Notes: a model not told the origin generated them from the letters alone. 60,796 nucleotides of DNA from an uncultured Oscillospiraceae bacterium (GCA_947627285.1 CANQVL010000011.1:1-60796); one strand, 5' to 3'; numbered from the stretch's first letter, positions 24,152 through 33,404 are shown. Numbers and translations: made by a program.

Positions 24152-24215
24152 GGGAATACCGGTAAATTATACTTGCGTTTTTGTCGCTTTGTAGTATAAT
24201 TGAATCGGTATTCCC
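24152..24215 (+). promoter_or_regulatory. GH53 gene promoter inside a 10-bp inverted repeat
   Basis: TTGCGT (24173-24178), a 16-bp spacer and TATAAT (24195-24200). The promoter is bracketed by GGGAATACCG (24152-24161) and its exact complement (24206-24215), a candidate operator pair for sugar-dependent control. Confidence 0.65.
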
Positions 24216-24240
24216 AAATTTTATAAGGGAGGACGAGGAA

Positions 24241-26379
24241 ATGAAAAACGGGAAAATGAGGATCGTTCTCGCGGTGCTTTTGGCGGCGGTCATGTGCCTG
24301 ACGCTGTGCCAGTGCGCGAAGACGCCCGGCGAAAACGGCGGGAACGGGACGGAAAATCAGGGGTCCGGCGATCAGGAGCAGAACGCCGGGAACCAGGGCG
24401 GCGAAAGCCGGGGCCCGGACGACAGCGGGGAGGGCAGCACCACGCTCACTGACCCGGAGCCTGTGCCGGAGCCGGTGGAGGCGCCCATCTACGTCCCCTA
24501 CGTCACCGACGACGAGGACTTCATCAGGGGGACGGACGTGTCCTCCCTGCTGGTGGTGCTCAACTCCGGCGCGCGCTTCAAGGACTGGGAGGGCAACTCC
24601 CTGGGGGAGAGCGTGGAGGAGAACGGCGCGGCATTTATGAAGCTGCTCGCCGAGGCGGGGTGCAACTGGGTGCGCCTGCGCGTGTGGAACGACCCGTATG
24701 ACGAGAACGGCAACGGCTACGGCGGCGGCAACAACGACCTCGCCTCCGCCGTGACAATGGGCAAGTGGGCGACTGACGCCGGTATGCGGGTGCTCATCGA
24801 CTTCCACTACTCCGACTTCTGGGCGGACCCCTCCCGCCAGCTTGTGCCCAAGGCCTGGGAGGGCATGGACATCGACGCCAAGGCCAAGGCGTTGGGGGAT
24901 TTCACCGCCGACAGCCTCAGGACGCTTCTTGACGCGGGAGTGGATGTGGGCATGGTCCAGGTGGGCAACGAGACCACAGTTGGCATATGCGGCGAGACGG
25001 CGTGGCCCAATATGCTCAAGCTCTACAACGCCGGGTGCGACGCCGTCCACGCAGCGGGCGACATCTTGACGTGCGTACATATGGAATCTCCCCAGAGCGC
25101 GGATTTTGACAGCATCGCCCAGCATTTGACCGACGGCGGCGTGAAATTCGACGTGTTCGCCACCTCCTATTATCCCCAGTGGCACGGCACGAAGGAGAAT
25201 ATGGCGGCCAAGCTCAAGGGGATAGCGGACAAATTCGGCGTGAAGGTGATGGTCGCCGAGACCAGGGCGCCCTACACCGCCGAGGACGGCGACGGCTCCA
25301 ACTCCAACGCCCCCGCCGACTACGCCGTCAGCCCCCAGGGGCAGGCGCTGGAGTACGCGGAGGTGGCGAAGGCCGTCCACGACATAGGTCCCGCGGGCAT
25401 CGGGCTCTTTTACTGGGAGAACGCCTGGATACCCGTGCGGAACATCTCTCAGCTCACCGGCGCGGAGAGGGAAAAGGCCATCGAGGAAAATAAGCGCATC
25501 TGGGACGAGTGCGGCTCCGGCTGGGCCTCCAGCTACGCCCAGGACTACGACCCCAACGCCGCCAACGGCGGCTACGGCGGGCCGGATATGAACAACAAGG
25601 CGATGTTTGACTTTGACGGCAAGCCCCTGGAGTCGCTGAACGTGTTCAAATACATGACGACCGGCACCACGGGGTACAAGGACCACCTTGTGGACGTCCC
25701 CGTGGCGGTCGTGGACCTGACAGTGGGCGACGAGCTGGCGCTTCCCGCCACTGTTGACGCGGGACGCATAAGCGGGAAGTCGGAGGCCGTGGCGGTCAAT
25801 TGGGAGGACGCCAGCTTTATCACCATGGACGCTCCCGGCTACTGGGAGATCAAGGGCTGGATCGACGACGGTGACGGTGAGAAGGTCTGGACCGTGGCGT
25901 ATATCACCGTGGAGCGCCCGCCGCTGCCCTCGCTCCTTGACAACGGCGGCTTTGAGGACGGCGACACGGGCTACACCGTGGAGAACTGGCCCGGTGACGG
26001 GATCAACAACAAGAGCGGCAACGCCGGAAACGTCCACGCGGGCAGCTGGTGCCTGCACTTCTGGAAGGACTCCGCCTTTGAAAACGCCGTCACCACCACC
26101 GCCGTGACGCTGGAGCCGGGAACCTACACCTTCTACCTCTACGGACAGGGCGGAGATATGGGCGAGCACAAGACCTACATCTTCGTCAGGACCCCGGACG
26201 GGGAGCTGACTCAGGACTTTGAGCTCAACGGATACCTCAACTGGCAGCAGCCGGAGATAACCTTCACCCTCACCGAACAGGCGGAGGTCACCCTGGGAGT
26301 ATCGGTATCCGCCGGCGCGGGAGCCTGGGGAGCTTTTGATGACTGGACGGTCAACGCCGTTGATATAATATTCAATTAA
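24241..26379 (+). CDS. GH53 endo-beta-1,4-galactanase lipoprotein
   Basis: Predicted surface lipoprotein hydrolysing beta-1,4-galactan side chains of pectin. Residues 1-25 are a lipoprotein signal (LTLCQC lipobox), then a low-complexity Gly/Asn/Glu linker to about residue 85. The GH53 catalytic domain (about 95-450) starts FIRGTDVSSLL and includes GCNWVRLRVWNDPYD, the acid/base E244 in VGNETT, and the nucleophile E340 in MVAETRAPY; FYWENAWIPV closes the barrel. A bacterial Ig-like domain (about 490-560) and a C-terminal beta-sandwich similar to CBM61-type galactan binders (about 570-712) follow. Length is 712 aa from ATG 24241, chosen for its GGGAGGACGAGG site. It has its own promoter and suggests use of plant cell-wall polysaccharide. 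Confidence 0.92.
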   Translation: MKNGKMRIVLAVLLAAVMCLTLCQCAKTPGENGGNGTENQGSGDQEQNAGNQGGESRGPDDSGEGSTTLTDPEPVPEPVEAPIYVPYVTDDEDFIRGTDVSSLLVVLNSGARFKDWEGNSLGESVEENGAAFMKLLAEAGCNWVRLRVWNDPYDENGNGYGGGNNDLASAVTMGKWATDAGMRVLIDFHYSDFWADPSRQLVPKAWEGMDIDAKAKALGDFTADSLRTLLDAGVDVGMVQVGNETTVGICGETAWPNMLKLYNAGCDAVHAAGDILTCVHMESPQSADFDSIAQHLTDGGVKFDVFATSYYPQWHGTKENMAAKLKGIADKFGVKVMVAETRAPYTAEDGDGSNSNAPADYAVSPQGQALEYAEVAKAVHDIGPAGIGLFYWENAWIPVRNISQLTGAEREKAIEENKRIWDECGSGWASSYAQDYDPNAANGGYGGPDMNNKAMFDFDGKPLESLNVFKYMTTGTTGYKDHLVDVPVAVVDLTVGDELALPATVDAGRISGKSEAVAVNWEDASFITMDAPGYWEIKGWIDDGDGEKVWTVAYITVERPPLPSLLDNGGFEDGDTGYTVENWPGDGINNKSGNAGNVHAGSWCLHFWKDSAFENAVTTTAVTLEPGTYTFYLYGQGGDMGEHKTYIFVRTPDGELTQDFELNGYLNWQQPEITFTLTEQAEVTLGVSVSAGAGAWGAFDDWTVNAVDIIFN

Positions 26380-26389
26380 TACGGTATCA

Positions 26390-26654
26390 CGCTCCTGAGC
26401 CGCCGGGCTCGTTAAAGAACCGCGCCTTTAATAGGCGCGGGCGCTCCTGAGCCGCTGGGCTCTTTATAATGTGTCCGCCATTAAATGGCGGAGGGATTTA
26501 CTTTCTCCTCTTTTGACCCGTCAAAAGAGGAGAAAGTAGCAAAGAGGAGAAAACCGGGTCAAGGAGGATTTCGATTTTCCCCCTTGACAATCCCCTTTTA
26601 AAAACGACCAGTTAGGGGGGCTGAGGCCCCCCTACTGGAGACACCCCCGGGGAG
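26390..26654. repeat. Composite hairpin repeat, copy B
   Basis: Same succession of palindromes as copy A (15807-16019), in the same orientation, with an extra GCTCCTGAGCCGCTGGGCTC unit (26442-26461) and an extra TCCGCCATTAAATGGCGGA hairpin. From 26655 to about 27010 there is no convincing gene, only a CAGCA/TGCTG hairpin near 26715-26740 and low-complexity DNA. A minus-strand frame covering 26885-27000 (EIYLSGADDDISFISKVLEP) may be a gene remnant. Confidence 0.8.
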
Positions 26655-27011
26655 CTTTGACGGCAACGGTTGCGACGTTGGGACGGGAGGCGGATTACGG
26701 TGTTTATAAAATTTCCCGCCAGCATAATTGCTGACGGGTGATAACGCAAAATACTTTGCCGTCTGAATTCAATGAAGCCGGGGGTGCGCAAAACCGGGGC
26801 TGCGGTTAATTATGCTTAATAATTATTCACGATTTTAGCCGGAAACACAAAGTCGAATTAAGGGGTTTGAGGTTCACTGACAAGCTAACTGCTAATGCCA
26901 ACGCTGAAACAGTCAGCGTATGGTTCCAACACTTTTGAAATAAAGGAAATATCGTCATCCGCTCCGCTTAAATATATTTCCGTGCCATAATGTTCGCTTC
27001 TAAAGATGTTC

Positions 27012-27657
27012 CTAAGGTTTAGAAACGGTTTTCTGAAGGATAAACGAGGTGAACGCAGCGGCGTCACCGGAGAGCAAGTCCTTTTTTTTGCAGGAGTAAT
27101 GCCCTTTCACCGTGATACATAAGAAGCCAGAGATGCTCCGATTCAAATACCTGCGCTATTTGAGCATACGGGATAATTTCCCGGCTTTCGCCGGATGTAA
27201 CGGTTATGCCTGTTTCGTCAAAATCAATCTTTGTTGTGACCTTGCGCCAGTCTGTAGCGCGCCGTCCCGCAAGCAGCTTTTTTGCCTCATTTTTGCAGGA
27301 GGCCGGAACGCCGGCGGTTCTTCCTTTGCCGCTGAGAAAGAGGCTCAAAAGGCCCGCGATGATTGCAATGATACCGGTCAAAATGAGGATAGGCGCCCTC
27401 GGCTCCGCAAGACCGGGGACCAAAACAAACACGCCCAAAGCGAGCAAAACAACGCCGTAAACGCGATACCGTCCCTGCCGTTTCTCCCTGCCCGGCCCTT
27501 TATCGGCATAGCTGTTCAGCGCGTCTGTCGCTTTCCATATCCCGGACAGAGCCCGGCGGCTGTGGGCCTCTAAACGCTGGCGGAGCAGCTCCTCGGTTTC
27601 ACCGTCCAGCGCAGGGTCGTCATAGCTGCTGATTTGAAAAAGGAACACAATCATCAC
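27012..27657 (-). pseudogene. YcxB-like membrane protein, frameshifted at an A8 tract
   Basis: The intact part (stop at 27064) encodes 197 aa. Residues about 1-60 are cytosolic, two membrane helices follow (VYGVVLLALGVFVLVPG and ILILTGIIAIIAGLLSLFL), then a YcxB-like C-terminal domain (KIDFDETGITVTSGESREIIPYAQIAQVFE). The frame ends abruptly at LQKKGLALR directly after a run of eight A on the coding strand (27082-27089). Removing one A continues as KKDLLSGDAAAFTSFILQKT and stops at 27012, which looks like the proper family ending. It may be slippage, a true mutation or an assembly error. The function of YcxB proteins is unknown. Confidence 0.7.
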
Positions 27658-27847
27658 CTCCCAAATTTATGATATCATTATACCACCCAAAAATGCGGAA
27701 ATCTACTGTACGTTAAGACAGTTAATTATATTTTAACAAATCAATTACCACCCCCGACACCCGCCCACAAAGCGCGGCGCAATTAAGGGGCAGGGCGTTC
27801 CATCGACTCCATAGGAGAGCTCGTTGGAAAGGAGCGCTAAATGGGGG

Positions 27848-28177
27848 CCCCACGCAATCATGATTGCGTGGGGAGAGGAGGAGCGAAGTCAGCGCCTGAG
27901 CCTTCGCGCTTGCGCGGAGGCGAAGTTAAGCGACTTCAGCGACGACGAGGCTAAGCGAGTTCGGAGACTGTGCAATTCGGTTTTGGGAACCCGCGCGCCG
28001 AATCTTCTGCCCGTGCGTGAAATATTCAGACTGCGGGAGCCGGCCCGCCGACAATACGGTAGAGCGCAAAAGCTTCTGCCGACCCCAAAAGAGGGTCCAG
28101 GGAGGGATGACATTATCCCTCCCTGGTCGTTTTGGTGCATTTATGCGTGGAAAACAACCCCCGGTTCTACCGGGGGT
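27848..28177. repeat. Cluster of palindromes between YcxB-like gene and IS66
   Basis: No supported gene lies between 27658 and 28433. This stretch holds a perfect 26-bp palindrome centred between 27860 and 27861 (arms CCCCACGCAATCA), GCGAAG-rich low-complexity DNA, a perfect 12-bp hairpin CCAGGGAGGGAT (28097-28108 with 28115-28126) and an ACCCCCGG/CCGGGGGT hairpin (28157-28177). Another AACCCCCGGTT/AACCGGAGGTT hairpin is at about 28372-28395. It resembles a dump of non-autonomous palindromic elements. Confidence 0.6.
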
Positions 28178-28587
28178 AGAAAAAGGGCGGAGCCAAAAAT
28201 TAATCGGCGAGCTAAAAGCAAGCCGATACAATGAGTAATTGGTAGGAATAAATCGCACCGCACTACCGTGACCTACCCGTTTACGGGTTGTGGGGCGTGT
28301 GATGCTATAATATGATTCAGTGCCCCTTACAGGGGCTAAGCCGGTAATAACCCCTTATAGGGGTATATCAAACCCCCGGTTGAACCGGAGGTTATGATTT
28401 TCTCTCCTTTGTTACTTTCCTCTCTTTTTGACGGTAACCGTCAACCCGCCCCCATCTTCCCTCCTTCCAAACACTGTGAAACAATGTACAGGGACGACCA
28501 GCGACTCTACGAGACTCTATGGCTCTGCCGTGGAGTCTCGTATACACTCAGGGAATCTCAGAGGATTACAGAGAACGGAGGCAGAGC

Positions 28588-28923
28588 ATGAACGAGATGA
28601 CGATCCGGGGAGCGGGGAAGATGGCGAATCTGCGGGTGTGGAGCCAGCGGGTGGCGGAGTGCCGGGGGAGCGGGATGCCGGTCAGCCGGTGGTGTCAGGA
28701 GCATGGGATCAACGTCAAGACGTATTACAACTGGCAGAAAAAAGTATTCGAGGCCATGGTGGAGGAACAACAGGGTGGACCAAGATTCGCGAGAGTCAGT
28801 GCCCAACAGCCTGAAAACAGTATCGCGGCCACGGTGCGCATAGGTCCCGCTGCGGTGGATGTGTACACGGGAGCCGACGCGGAGACTGTGGCGGCCATCG
28901 TGAGGGCGCTGACGGTATGCTGA
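28588..28923 (+). CDS. tnpA: IS66 accessory protein TnpA
   Basis: Small helix-turn-helix protein (111 aa) that opens IS66 elements. The region WSQRVAECRGSGMPVSRWCQ followed by EHGINVKTYYNWQKK is the typical DNA-binding motif. The ATG at 28588 has an ACGGAGG site. Its stop overlaps the start of tnpB. Reading frame intact; required with TnpB for IS66 transposition in studied members. Confidence 0.88.
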   Translation: MNEMTIRGAGKMANLRVWSQRVAECRGSGMPVSRWCQEHGINVKTYYNWQKKVFEAMVEEQQGGPRFARVSAQQPENSIAATVRIGPAAVDVYTGADAETVAAIVRALTVC

Positions 28924-29273
28924 GCGACTTCAACTGCTCCTGCCCCGTATACATAGCCTGCGGGTACACGGACCTGCGGAGAGGAATAGACGGTCTTGCG
29001 GGGCTCGTGAAGAGCGAGTTTGACCTGGACCCGTTCCAGGAGGCGCTTTTTCTGTTCTGTGGCCGAAGGCGAGACAGGATCAAGGCGCTGTACTGGGAGG
29101 GTGACGGGTTCGTCCTGCTGTACAAGCGCCTGGAACAGGGCGTGTACCAGTGGCCGCGGACGGACGCCGAGGTGCGCCGGATCACGCCGCAGCAGTACCG
29201 TTGGCTTATGGAGGGACTGAAGGTAGAACAGCCAAAAGCCCACTGGCCGGTGACGGGGCTGAGCATCATTTAA
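28917..29273 (+). CDS. tnpB: IS66 accessory protein TnpB
   Basis: The 118-aa IS66 Orf2 protein: YIACGYTDLRRGIDGLAGLV at the N-terminus, then LFLFCGRRRDRIKALYWEGDGF and LYKRLEQGVYQWP, all family hallmarks. It overlaps tnpA by 7 bp and precedes tnpC by 59 bp. The frame is intact. The exact biochemical role in transposition is not settled for the family. Confidence 0.9.
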   Translation: MLSDFNCSCPVYIACGYTDLRRGIDGLAGLVKSEFDLDPFQEALFLFCGRRRDRIKALYWEGDGFVLLYKRLEQGVYQWPRTDAEVRRITPQQYRWLMEGLKVEQPKAHWPVTGLSII

Positions 29274-29332
29274 AAGGCCGAAAAGCCTTGAAAACACTGG
29301 ACTTTTGGGTCGTTTTGTGGTACAATAAGTAC

Positions 29333-30885
29333 ATGAAAAATGATGCTTTGAACACAAGTACCACGGAAGAAATGGTGACCATTTCCCGTGCGGAATACGA
29401 GGGGTTCCTCGCCCAGAAGGAGCAGATCAATGAGCTCGAGCAGAAGCTGAGCTGGCTTATGGAACAGCTGCGCTTGGCCCGTCATCGCCAGTTCGGCTCG
29501 TCCTCAGAGAGGATCTCAGAGGAAGGCCTGGAGCAGCTGAGCCTTCTGTTCAACGAGGCCGAGGTGTACGCGGATGAGGAGAAGTCCGAGTCCACCCCCG
29601 TGGCGGCACACGTGAGACATAAGAGGAGCGGCGGCGTCCGGGACATCGTGCCGGAGGACATCAAGGTCGTCGAGGTGGACCACACGCTCCCGGAGGAGGA
29701 GCGCCAGTGCCCCCGGTGCGGCGAGGTCATGGAGGACATCGGGACCGAGGTCAAGGAGACGCTGAAGATCAAGCCGGCGGAGGTGTACATCCAGAGGGAC
29801 GTCTACCACACCTACGCTTGCGCCAACTGTGAGAAGAACGACGTCAGCACGCCGGTGGTGAAGACCCCGAAGGAGCCTCCCCTGATCCCCGGCGGGTTCG
29901 CCTCCCCGGAGGCGGTGGCGCACATCGCGGTACAGAAGTTCGTGATGGGAAGCCCCCTGTACCGGCAGGAGCAGGATCTCAAGCGGCAGAATATATTTCT
30001 GAGCCGCCAGACCATGTCCAACTGGCTGATGTGGTGTACGGACAACTACCTGAAATACATCTACGACGAGCTGCGTGGGGAGCTTGTGAAGCACGACCTG
30101 CTCCACGCGGATGAGACGGAGCTTCAGGTCTTACACGAGCCGGGCAAGGCCCCCCAGTCGAAGAGCTGGATGTGGCTGTACAGGACAAGCGGAAACGCGG
30201 AACGTCCCATCGTGCTGTACGAGTACCAGCCGGGCCGGGGACAGGAGTACCCGAAGAAGTTCCTGGAGGGGTTCAGGGGGTACCTGCAGACGGATGGGTA
30301 CGCGGGGTACAACGGACTGGAGAACGTGAGGCATGTGGGATGCTGGGCCCACGCCAGGAGGGGGTTTGACGAGGCCGCGAAGGCCGTGCCGAAGGGCAAG
30401 CGTTCCCCCCACGACGGAGCAGGGGCTGGCATACTGCTCGAAGCTCTTCAAGCTGGAGGAAGAATATGCAGATCTAACTCCAGAGGAACGAAAAGAGAGG
30501 CGTCAGGAGCGGTCGAAGCCGGTCTTGGACGCCATGTTGGCGTGGGCTAATACCAGGACGGCGGCGCCGAAGTCTGAGTTGGGAAAGGCGCTGACGTACC
30601 TGAAGAACCAGTGGCAGACATTGACGGTGTTCCTGGAGGACGGTAGGATCGAGCTGAGCAACAACCGGGCGGAGCGGAGCATCAAGCCGTTCGCGATCTC
30701 CCGGAAGAACTTCCTCTTCGCCAACACCCCCGGCGGAGCCCAAACCAGCGCTGCTGTTCAGTCTCATAGAGACGTCGAAGGAGAACGGCCTGGACCCGTA
30801 CAGGTACCTTACGTGGGCACTGACAGAAGCGAGCCGCAGACCGGCTGCGGAGCTGGTACCGTGGAAGTATTTGATCACAAGATAG
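29333..30885 (+). pseudogene. tnpC: IS66 transposase TnpC, two frameshifts
   Basis: DDE transposase of IS66. The N-terminal part is intact: a coiled-coil leader, ARHRQFGSSSERI, a zinc-finger region (CPRCGEVMED and later YACANCEK), and the catalytic start HADETELQVL and GYLQTDGYAGYNGL. After the C6 run at about 30404-30409 the frame shifts and the protein continues in the next frame as LAYCSKLFKLEEEYADL through ELSNNRAERSIKPF. A second shift near 30745 moves to the third frame, LLFSLIETSKENGLDPYRYL, ending at TAG 30883-30885. The undisturbed first frame stops at 30550. The element is therefore probably immobile on its own. Start ATG 29333 is chosen after the tnpB stop. Confidence 0.88.
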
Positions 30886-30965
30886 TTGTACACCCCTGAG
30901 GAGCCAAAGCGATGGCCCTCAGGGGTGCTGTTTTGGGGGTGGATTGACGCTTACGTTTGACGACA

Positions 30966-31040
30966 CAAAAAGAGAGGAAAGTAAATCCCCCGCGCCCCGT
31001 TAAGGGCGCGGTCCTGAAAAGAGCCCCGCGGCTCAGGAGC
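30966..31040. repeat. Composite hairpin repeat, copy C (right half, inverted)
   Basis: In reverse orientation relative to copies A and B: AAAAAGAGAGGAAAGTAA, a GGGCGCG-type hairpin and GAGCCCCGCGGCTCAGGAGC (31021-31040). The left half lies at about 28398-28433. IS66 has split this copy at the centre of its long palindrome. Confidence 0.75.
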
Positions 31041-31074
31041 GTCCGCGCAATCCTTAACAAAGAAGATTTGTAGA

Positions 31075-31103
31075 TTTACATTTCAGACAGTTCGTGGTAT
31101 ATT
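31075..31103 (+). promoter_or_regulatory. Promoter of the prfA operon
   Basis: TTTACA (31075-31080), a 17-bp spacer and TATATT (31098-31103), 33 bp before the prfA start, with AAGGAGC as the ribosome-binding site. Confidence 0.65.
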
Positions 31104-31135
31104 TGAAAAAATAAGAAAAGTCAAGGAGCTTTAAT

Positions 31136-32197
31136 ATGTTTGAAAAAATGGCGGGGATCGAGGAGCGGTATGCAGCCGCGCAGGGGAGGCTTGAGACGCC
31201 GGAGGTGTATTCCGACCCCGCAGCTTATGCCGCGCTTGCCCGTGAGGTCAAGGAGCTGACTCCTGTGGTGGAGGCCTACAGGCGCTGGAAGGGCCTGCGG
31301 CGGGACCTGGAGGAGGCGCGGGAGCTGCTTTCCGACCCGGAGCTGGGGGCTATGGCGCGGGAGGAGATGGAGAGCGCGAAGGCGGGGATAGACGCCGCCG
31401 AGAGGGAGCTGAAGCTTTTGCTGCTGCCGAAGGACCCAAACGACGGGCGGAACGTCATAATCGAGATACGCGGGGGCGTTGGCGGGGAGGAGTCCGCGCT
31501 GTTTGCCTCCGATCTTTACAGAATGTACTCCATGTACGCCGAGGCGCGGGGGTGGAGGACGGAGATCGCGTATATAAACGAGACGGAGCTGGGCGGGATC
31601 AAGGAGATAAGCTTCCTCATCGAGGGGGAGGGCGCCTGGTCGAGGCTGAAGTTTGAGTCCGGCGTACACAGGGTGCAGAGAGTGCCGGTCACCGAGTCCT
31701 CCGGCAGGATTCAGACAAGCGCCGCCACGGTGGCGGTCCTGCCGGAGCTGGAGGAGCTGGAGTTCCAGATAAATCCGGCTGATTTACAGATAGACACCTT
31801 CCGCTCCACCGGCGCGGGGGGACAGAAGGTGAACAAGACCGAGTCCGCCATACGCATAACACACCTGCCCACGGGGACGGTGGTGGAGTGCCAGGACGAG
31901 CGGAGCCAATACAAGAACAAGGACAGGGCCATGAAGATACTTGTGAGCCGCCTCGCCGACGCCGAGAGGCGGAAAAGGGACGCGGCGGTGGCGGCGGAGA
32001 GAAGGAGCCAGGTGGGGTCCGGCGACAGGTCGGAGAGGATACGCACATACAATTTCCCCCAGGGGCGGGTGACGGACCACAGGATAAATCTGACGCTTTA
32101 TAAGATAGAGCAGGTCATGAACGGGGGGCTGGACGAGATTATCGACGCCCTCATAATGGCGGACCAGGCGGAGAAGCTGAAGGGGGAGGACGCGTGA
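31136..32197 (+). CDS. prfA: Peptide chain release factor 1
   Basis: Recognises UAA and UAG stop codons and triggers peptide release on the ribosome. The 353-aa length is typical. Diagnostic motifs: [17 protein letters not shown] in domain 1/2, [20 protein letters not shown], and the catalytic GGQ in [17 protein letters not shown], followed by [12 protein letters not shown]. As RF1 lacks the RF2-type programmed frameshift, the frame is uninterrupted. It is the first of four overlapping genes (prfA, tsaC, coaE, M18 aminopeptidase). The prmC methyltransferase that often follows prfA is absent here. Confidence 0.95.
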   Translation: MFEKMAGIEERYAAAQGRLETPEVYSDPAAYAALAREVKELTPVVEAYRRWKGLRRDLEEARELLSDPELGAMAREEMESAKAGIDAAERELKLLLLPKDPNDGRNVIIEIRGGVGGEESALFASDLYRMYSMYAEARGWRTEIAYINETELGGIKEISFLIEGEGAWSRLKFESGVHRVQRVPVTESSGRIQTSAATVAVLPELEELEFQINPADLQIDTFRSTGAGGQKVNKTESAIRITHLPTGTVVECQDERSQYKNKDRAMKILVSRLADAERRKRDAAVAAERRSQVGSGDRSERIRTYNFPQGRVTDHRINLTLYKIEQVMNGGLDEIIDALIMADQAEKLKGEDA

Positions 32198-32811
32198 AAA
32201 CCAGGCTTTTGAGCGCCGGCGAGACGGACGCGGCGGCGGAGCTTTTGAAAAGCGGCGGAGTCGTCGCCGTGCCCACGGAGACGGTATACGGGCTTGCGGC
32301 AAACGGGCTGGACGCGGCGGCGGTGAGGAAAATTTTCGCGGCGAAGGGGAGGGCGGAGACGAAGCCCATAAGCCTTTTCGCGGCGTGTATCGAGGACGCG
32401 GAGAGGTTCTGCGTCGTGGACGGGCGGACCCGGAGGCTCAGCGCGCTTTGGCCGGGACCGCTGACGGTGATACTGCCAAGGCTGGGATGCGTGCCCGACG
32501 AGATAACGGCTGGCGGCGAGGGCGTCGGCGTGCGGGTGCCCGACGATATGACGACGCTGGAGATTTTGCGGCGGGCGGGGATACCGCTCACAGGCACAAG
32601 CGCGAACATAAGCGGGGAGGCGCCGGCGAGGAGCGCGGCGGAGGCCATGGAGATTTTCGCGGGGCGCGTGGACGCCGTGGTGGAGGGGGCGTCGCCCGGA
32701 GGGGTGCCCTCCACGGTGGTGGACCTGACGGGGAGTATTGCAAAAGTTGTGAGAATGGGCGCGATTTCAAGGGAAACACTTGAAAAGCTGTTGGGAGAGG
32801 TGGTAGAATGA
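32194..32811 (+). CDS. L-threonylcarbamoyladenylate synthase (TsaC/Sua5/YwlC family)
   Basis: Forms threonylcarbamoyl-AMP for t6A modification of ANN-decoding tRNAs. The 205-aa protein has the YrdC fold signature: [20 protein letters not shown] near residue 23, [30 protein letters not shown] and [12 protein letters not shown]. It is short, without the extra Sua5 C-terminal domain, so TsaC/YwlC-like. The GTG start overlaps the prfA stop by 4 bp and the stop overlaps coaE by 4 bp, indicating a tightly coupled operon. Confidence 0.92.
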   Translation: MKTRLLSAGETDAAAELLKSGGVVAVPTETVYGLAANGLDAAAVRKIFAAKGRAETKPISLFAACIEDAERFCVVDGRTRRLSALWPGPLTVILPRLGCVPDEITAGGEGVGVRVPDDMTTLEILRRAGIPLTGTSANISGEAPARSAAEAMEIFAGRVDAVVEGASPGGVPSTVVDLTGSIAKVVRMGAISRETLEKLLGEVVE

Positions 32812-33404
32812 CCGTTGTGGGGCTCACCGGCGGGTCCGGGGGCGGCAAGTCCACGGCGCTGAGGGCGCTTCGGGACCTGGGCGCGGTCATTCTGGACTGC
32901 GACGGGATATACCACCGGCTCCTCTCCGAGGACGGGGAGACGGCGGCGGAGATAATCCGGGCGTTCCCCGACGCGGGGAAGGACGGGCGCGTGGACCGGA
33001 GGGCGCTGGCGGCTGAGGTTTTCGGCGATGAAGCGGCGCTTTTGAGGCTGGACTCCATAACGCACCCGGCTGTGGCGCGCAGGGTCGACGCGGAGCTTGA
33101 GAAGGCACGCACAGACGGGCGGGAGCTTGCGGTCATCGAGGCCATCGCGCTTTTTGAGAGCGGGCTATCGGAAAGGTGCGGCGCCACGTTTTTTGTGAGG
33201 GCGCCGAGGGGTGACAGGATACGTCGCGTTATGGCGCGGGACGGCATCGGCGAAAAGGCGGCGGAGGCGAGAATAGACGCCCAGAAGCCGGACGGCTTTT
33301 TTGAGGAGCGCTGCGATTTTACGCTTGACAACAATTTTCCGGACAGCGAGGGGTTTTACCGGTACTGTCTGGGTGAATTCAGGAGGTTCATTAAAAATGG
33401 CTGA
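32808..33404 (+). CDS. coaE: Dephospho-CoA kinase
   Basis: Last step of coenzyme A synthesis: ATP-dependent phosphorylation of dephospho-CoA. The P-loop GLTGGSGGGKST is at the very N-terminus, DCDGIYHRLL supplies the family Asp-Asp-like motif, and ESGLSERCGATFFVRAP and RDGIGEKAAEARI form the later conserved segments. At 198 aa it is of normal length. It overlaps the upstream gene at ATGA, and its stop overlaps the start of the M18 aminopeptidase. Confidence 0.93.
   Translation: MTVVGLTGGSGGGKSTALRALRDLGAVILDCDGIYHRLLSEDGETAAEIIRAFPDAGKDGRVDRRALAAEVFGDEAALLRLDSITHPAVARRVDAELEKARTDGRELAVIEAIALFESGLSERCGATFFVRAPRGDRIRRVMARDGIGEKAAEARIDAQKPDGFFEERCDFTLDNNFPDSEGFYRYCLGEFRRFIKNG

Larger units (their letters stand above)
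28434..30954 (+). mobile_element. IS66 family insertion sequence, decayed
   Basis: Terminal inverted repeats GTAACCGTCAACCCGCCCCC (28434-28453) and GTAAGCGTCAATCCACCCCC (complement of 30935-30954) match at 17 of 20 positions. They are flanked by an imperfect 8-bp target duplication, TTTTGACG (28426-28433) and GTTTGACG (30955-30962). Inside are tnpA, tnpB and a frameshifted tnpC, the standard IS66 order. The flanks are the two halves of a composite hairpin repeat: TTACTTTCCTCTCTTTTT on the left and its complement on the right. Confidence 0.92.

Noticed and set aside
24121-26169. 682-codon minus-strand frame under the galactanase gene
   Set aside because: Shadow frame; the plus strand encodes a clear lipoprotein signal, GH53 domain and C-terminal modules.
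26885-27067. 60-codon minus-strand frame as a separate gene
   Set aside because: No ribosome-binding site, and its first part overlaps the likely frameshifted tail of the YcxB-like gene; at best a remnant.
27824-28258. Overlapping frames of 110-136 codons in both strands
   Set aside because: They read through palindromes and low-complexity DNA and match nothing; treated as non-coding repeats.
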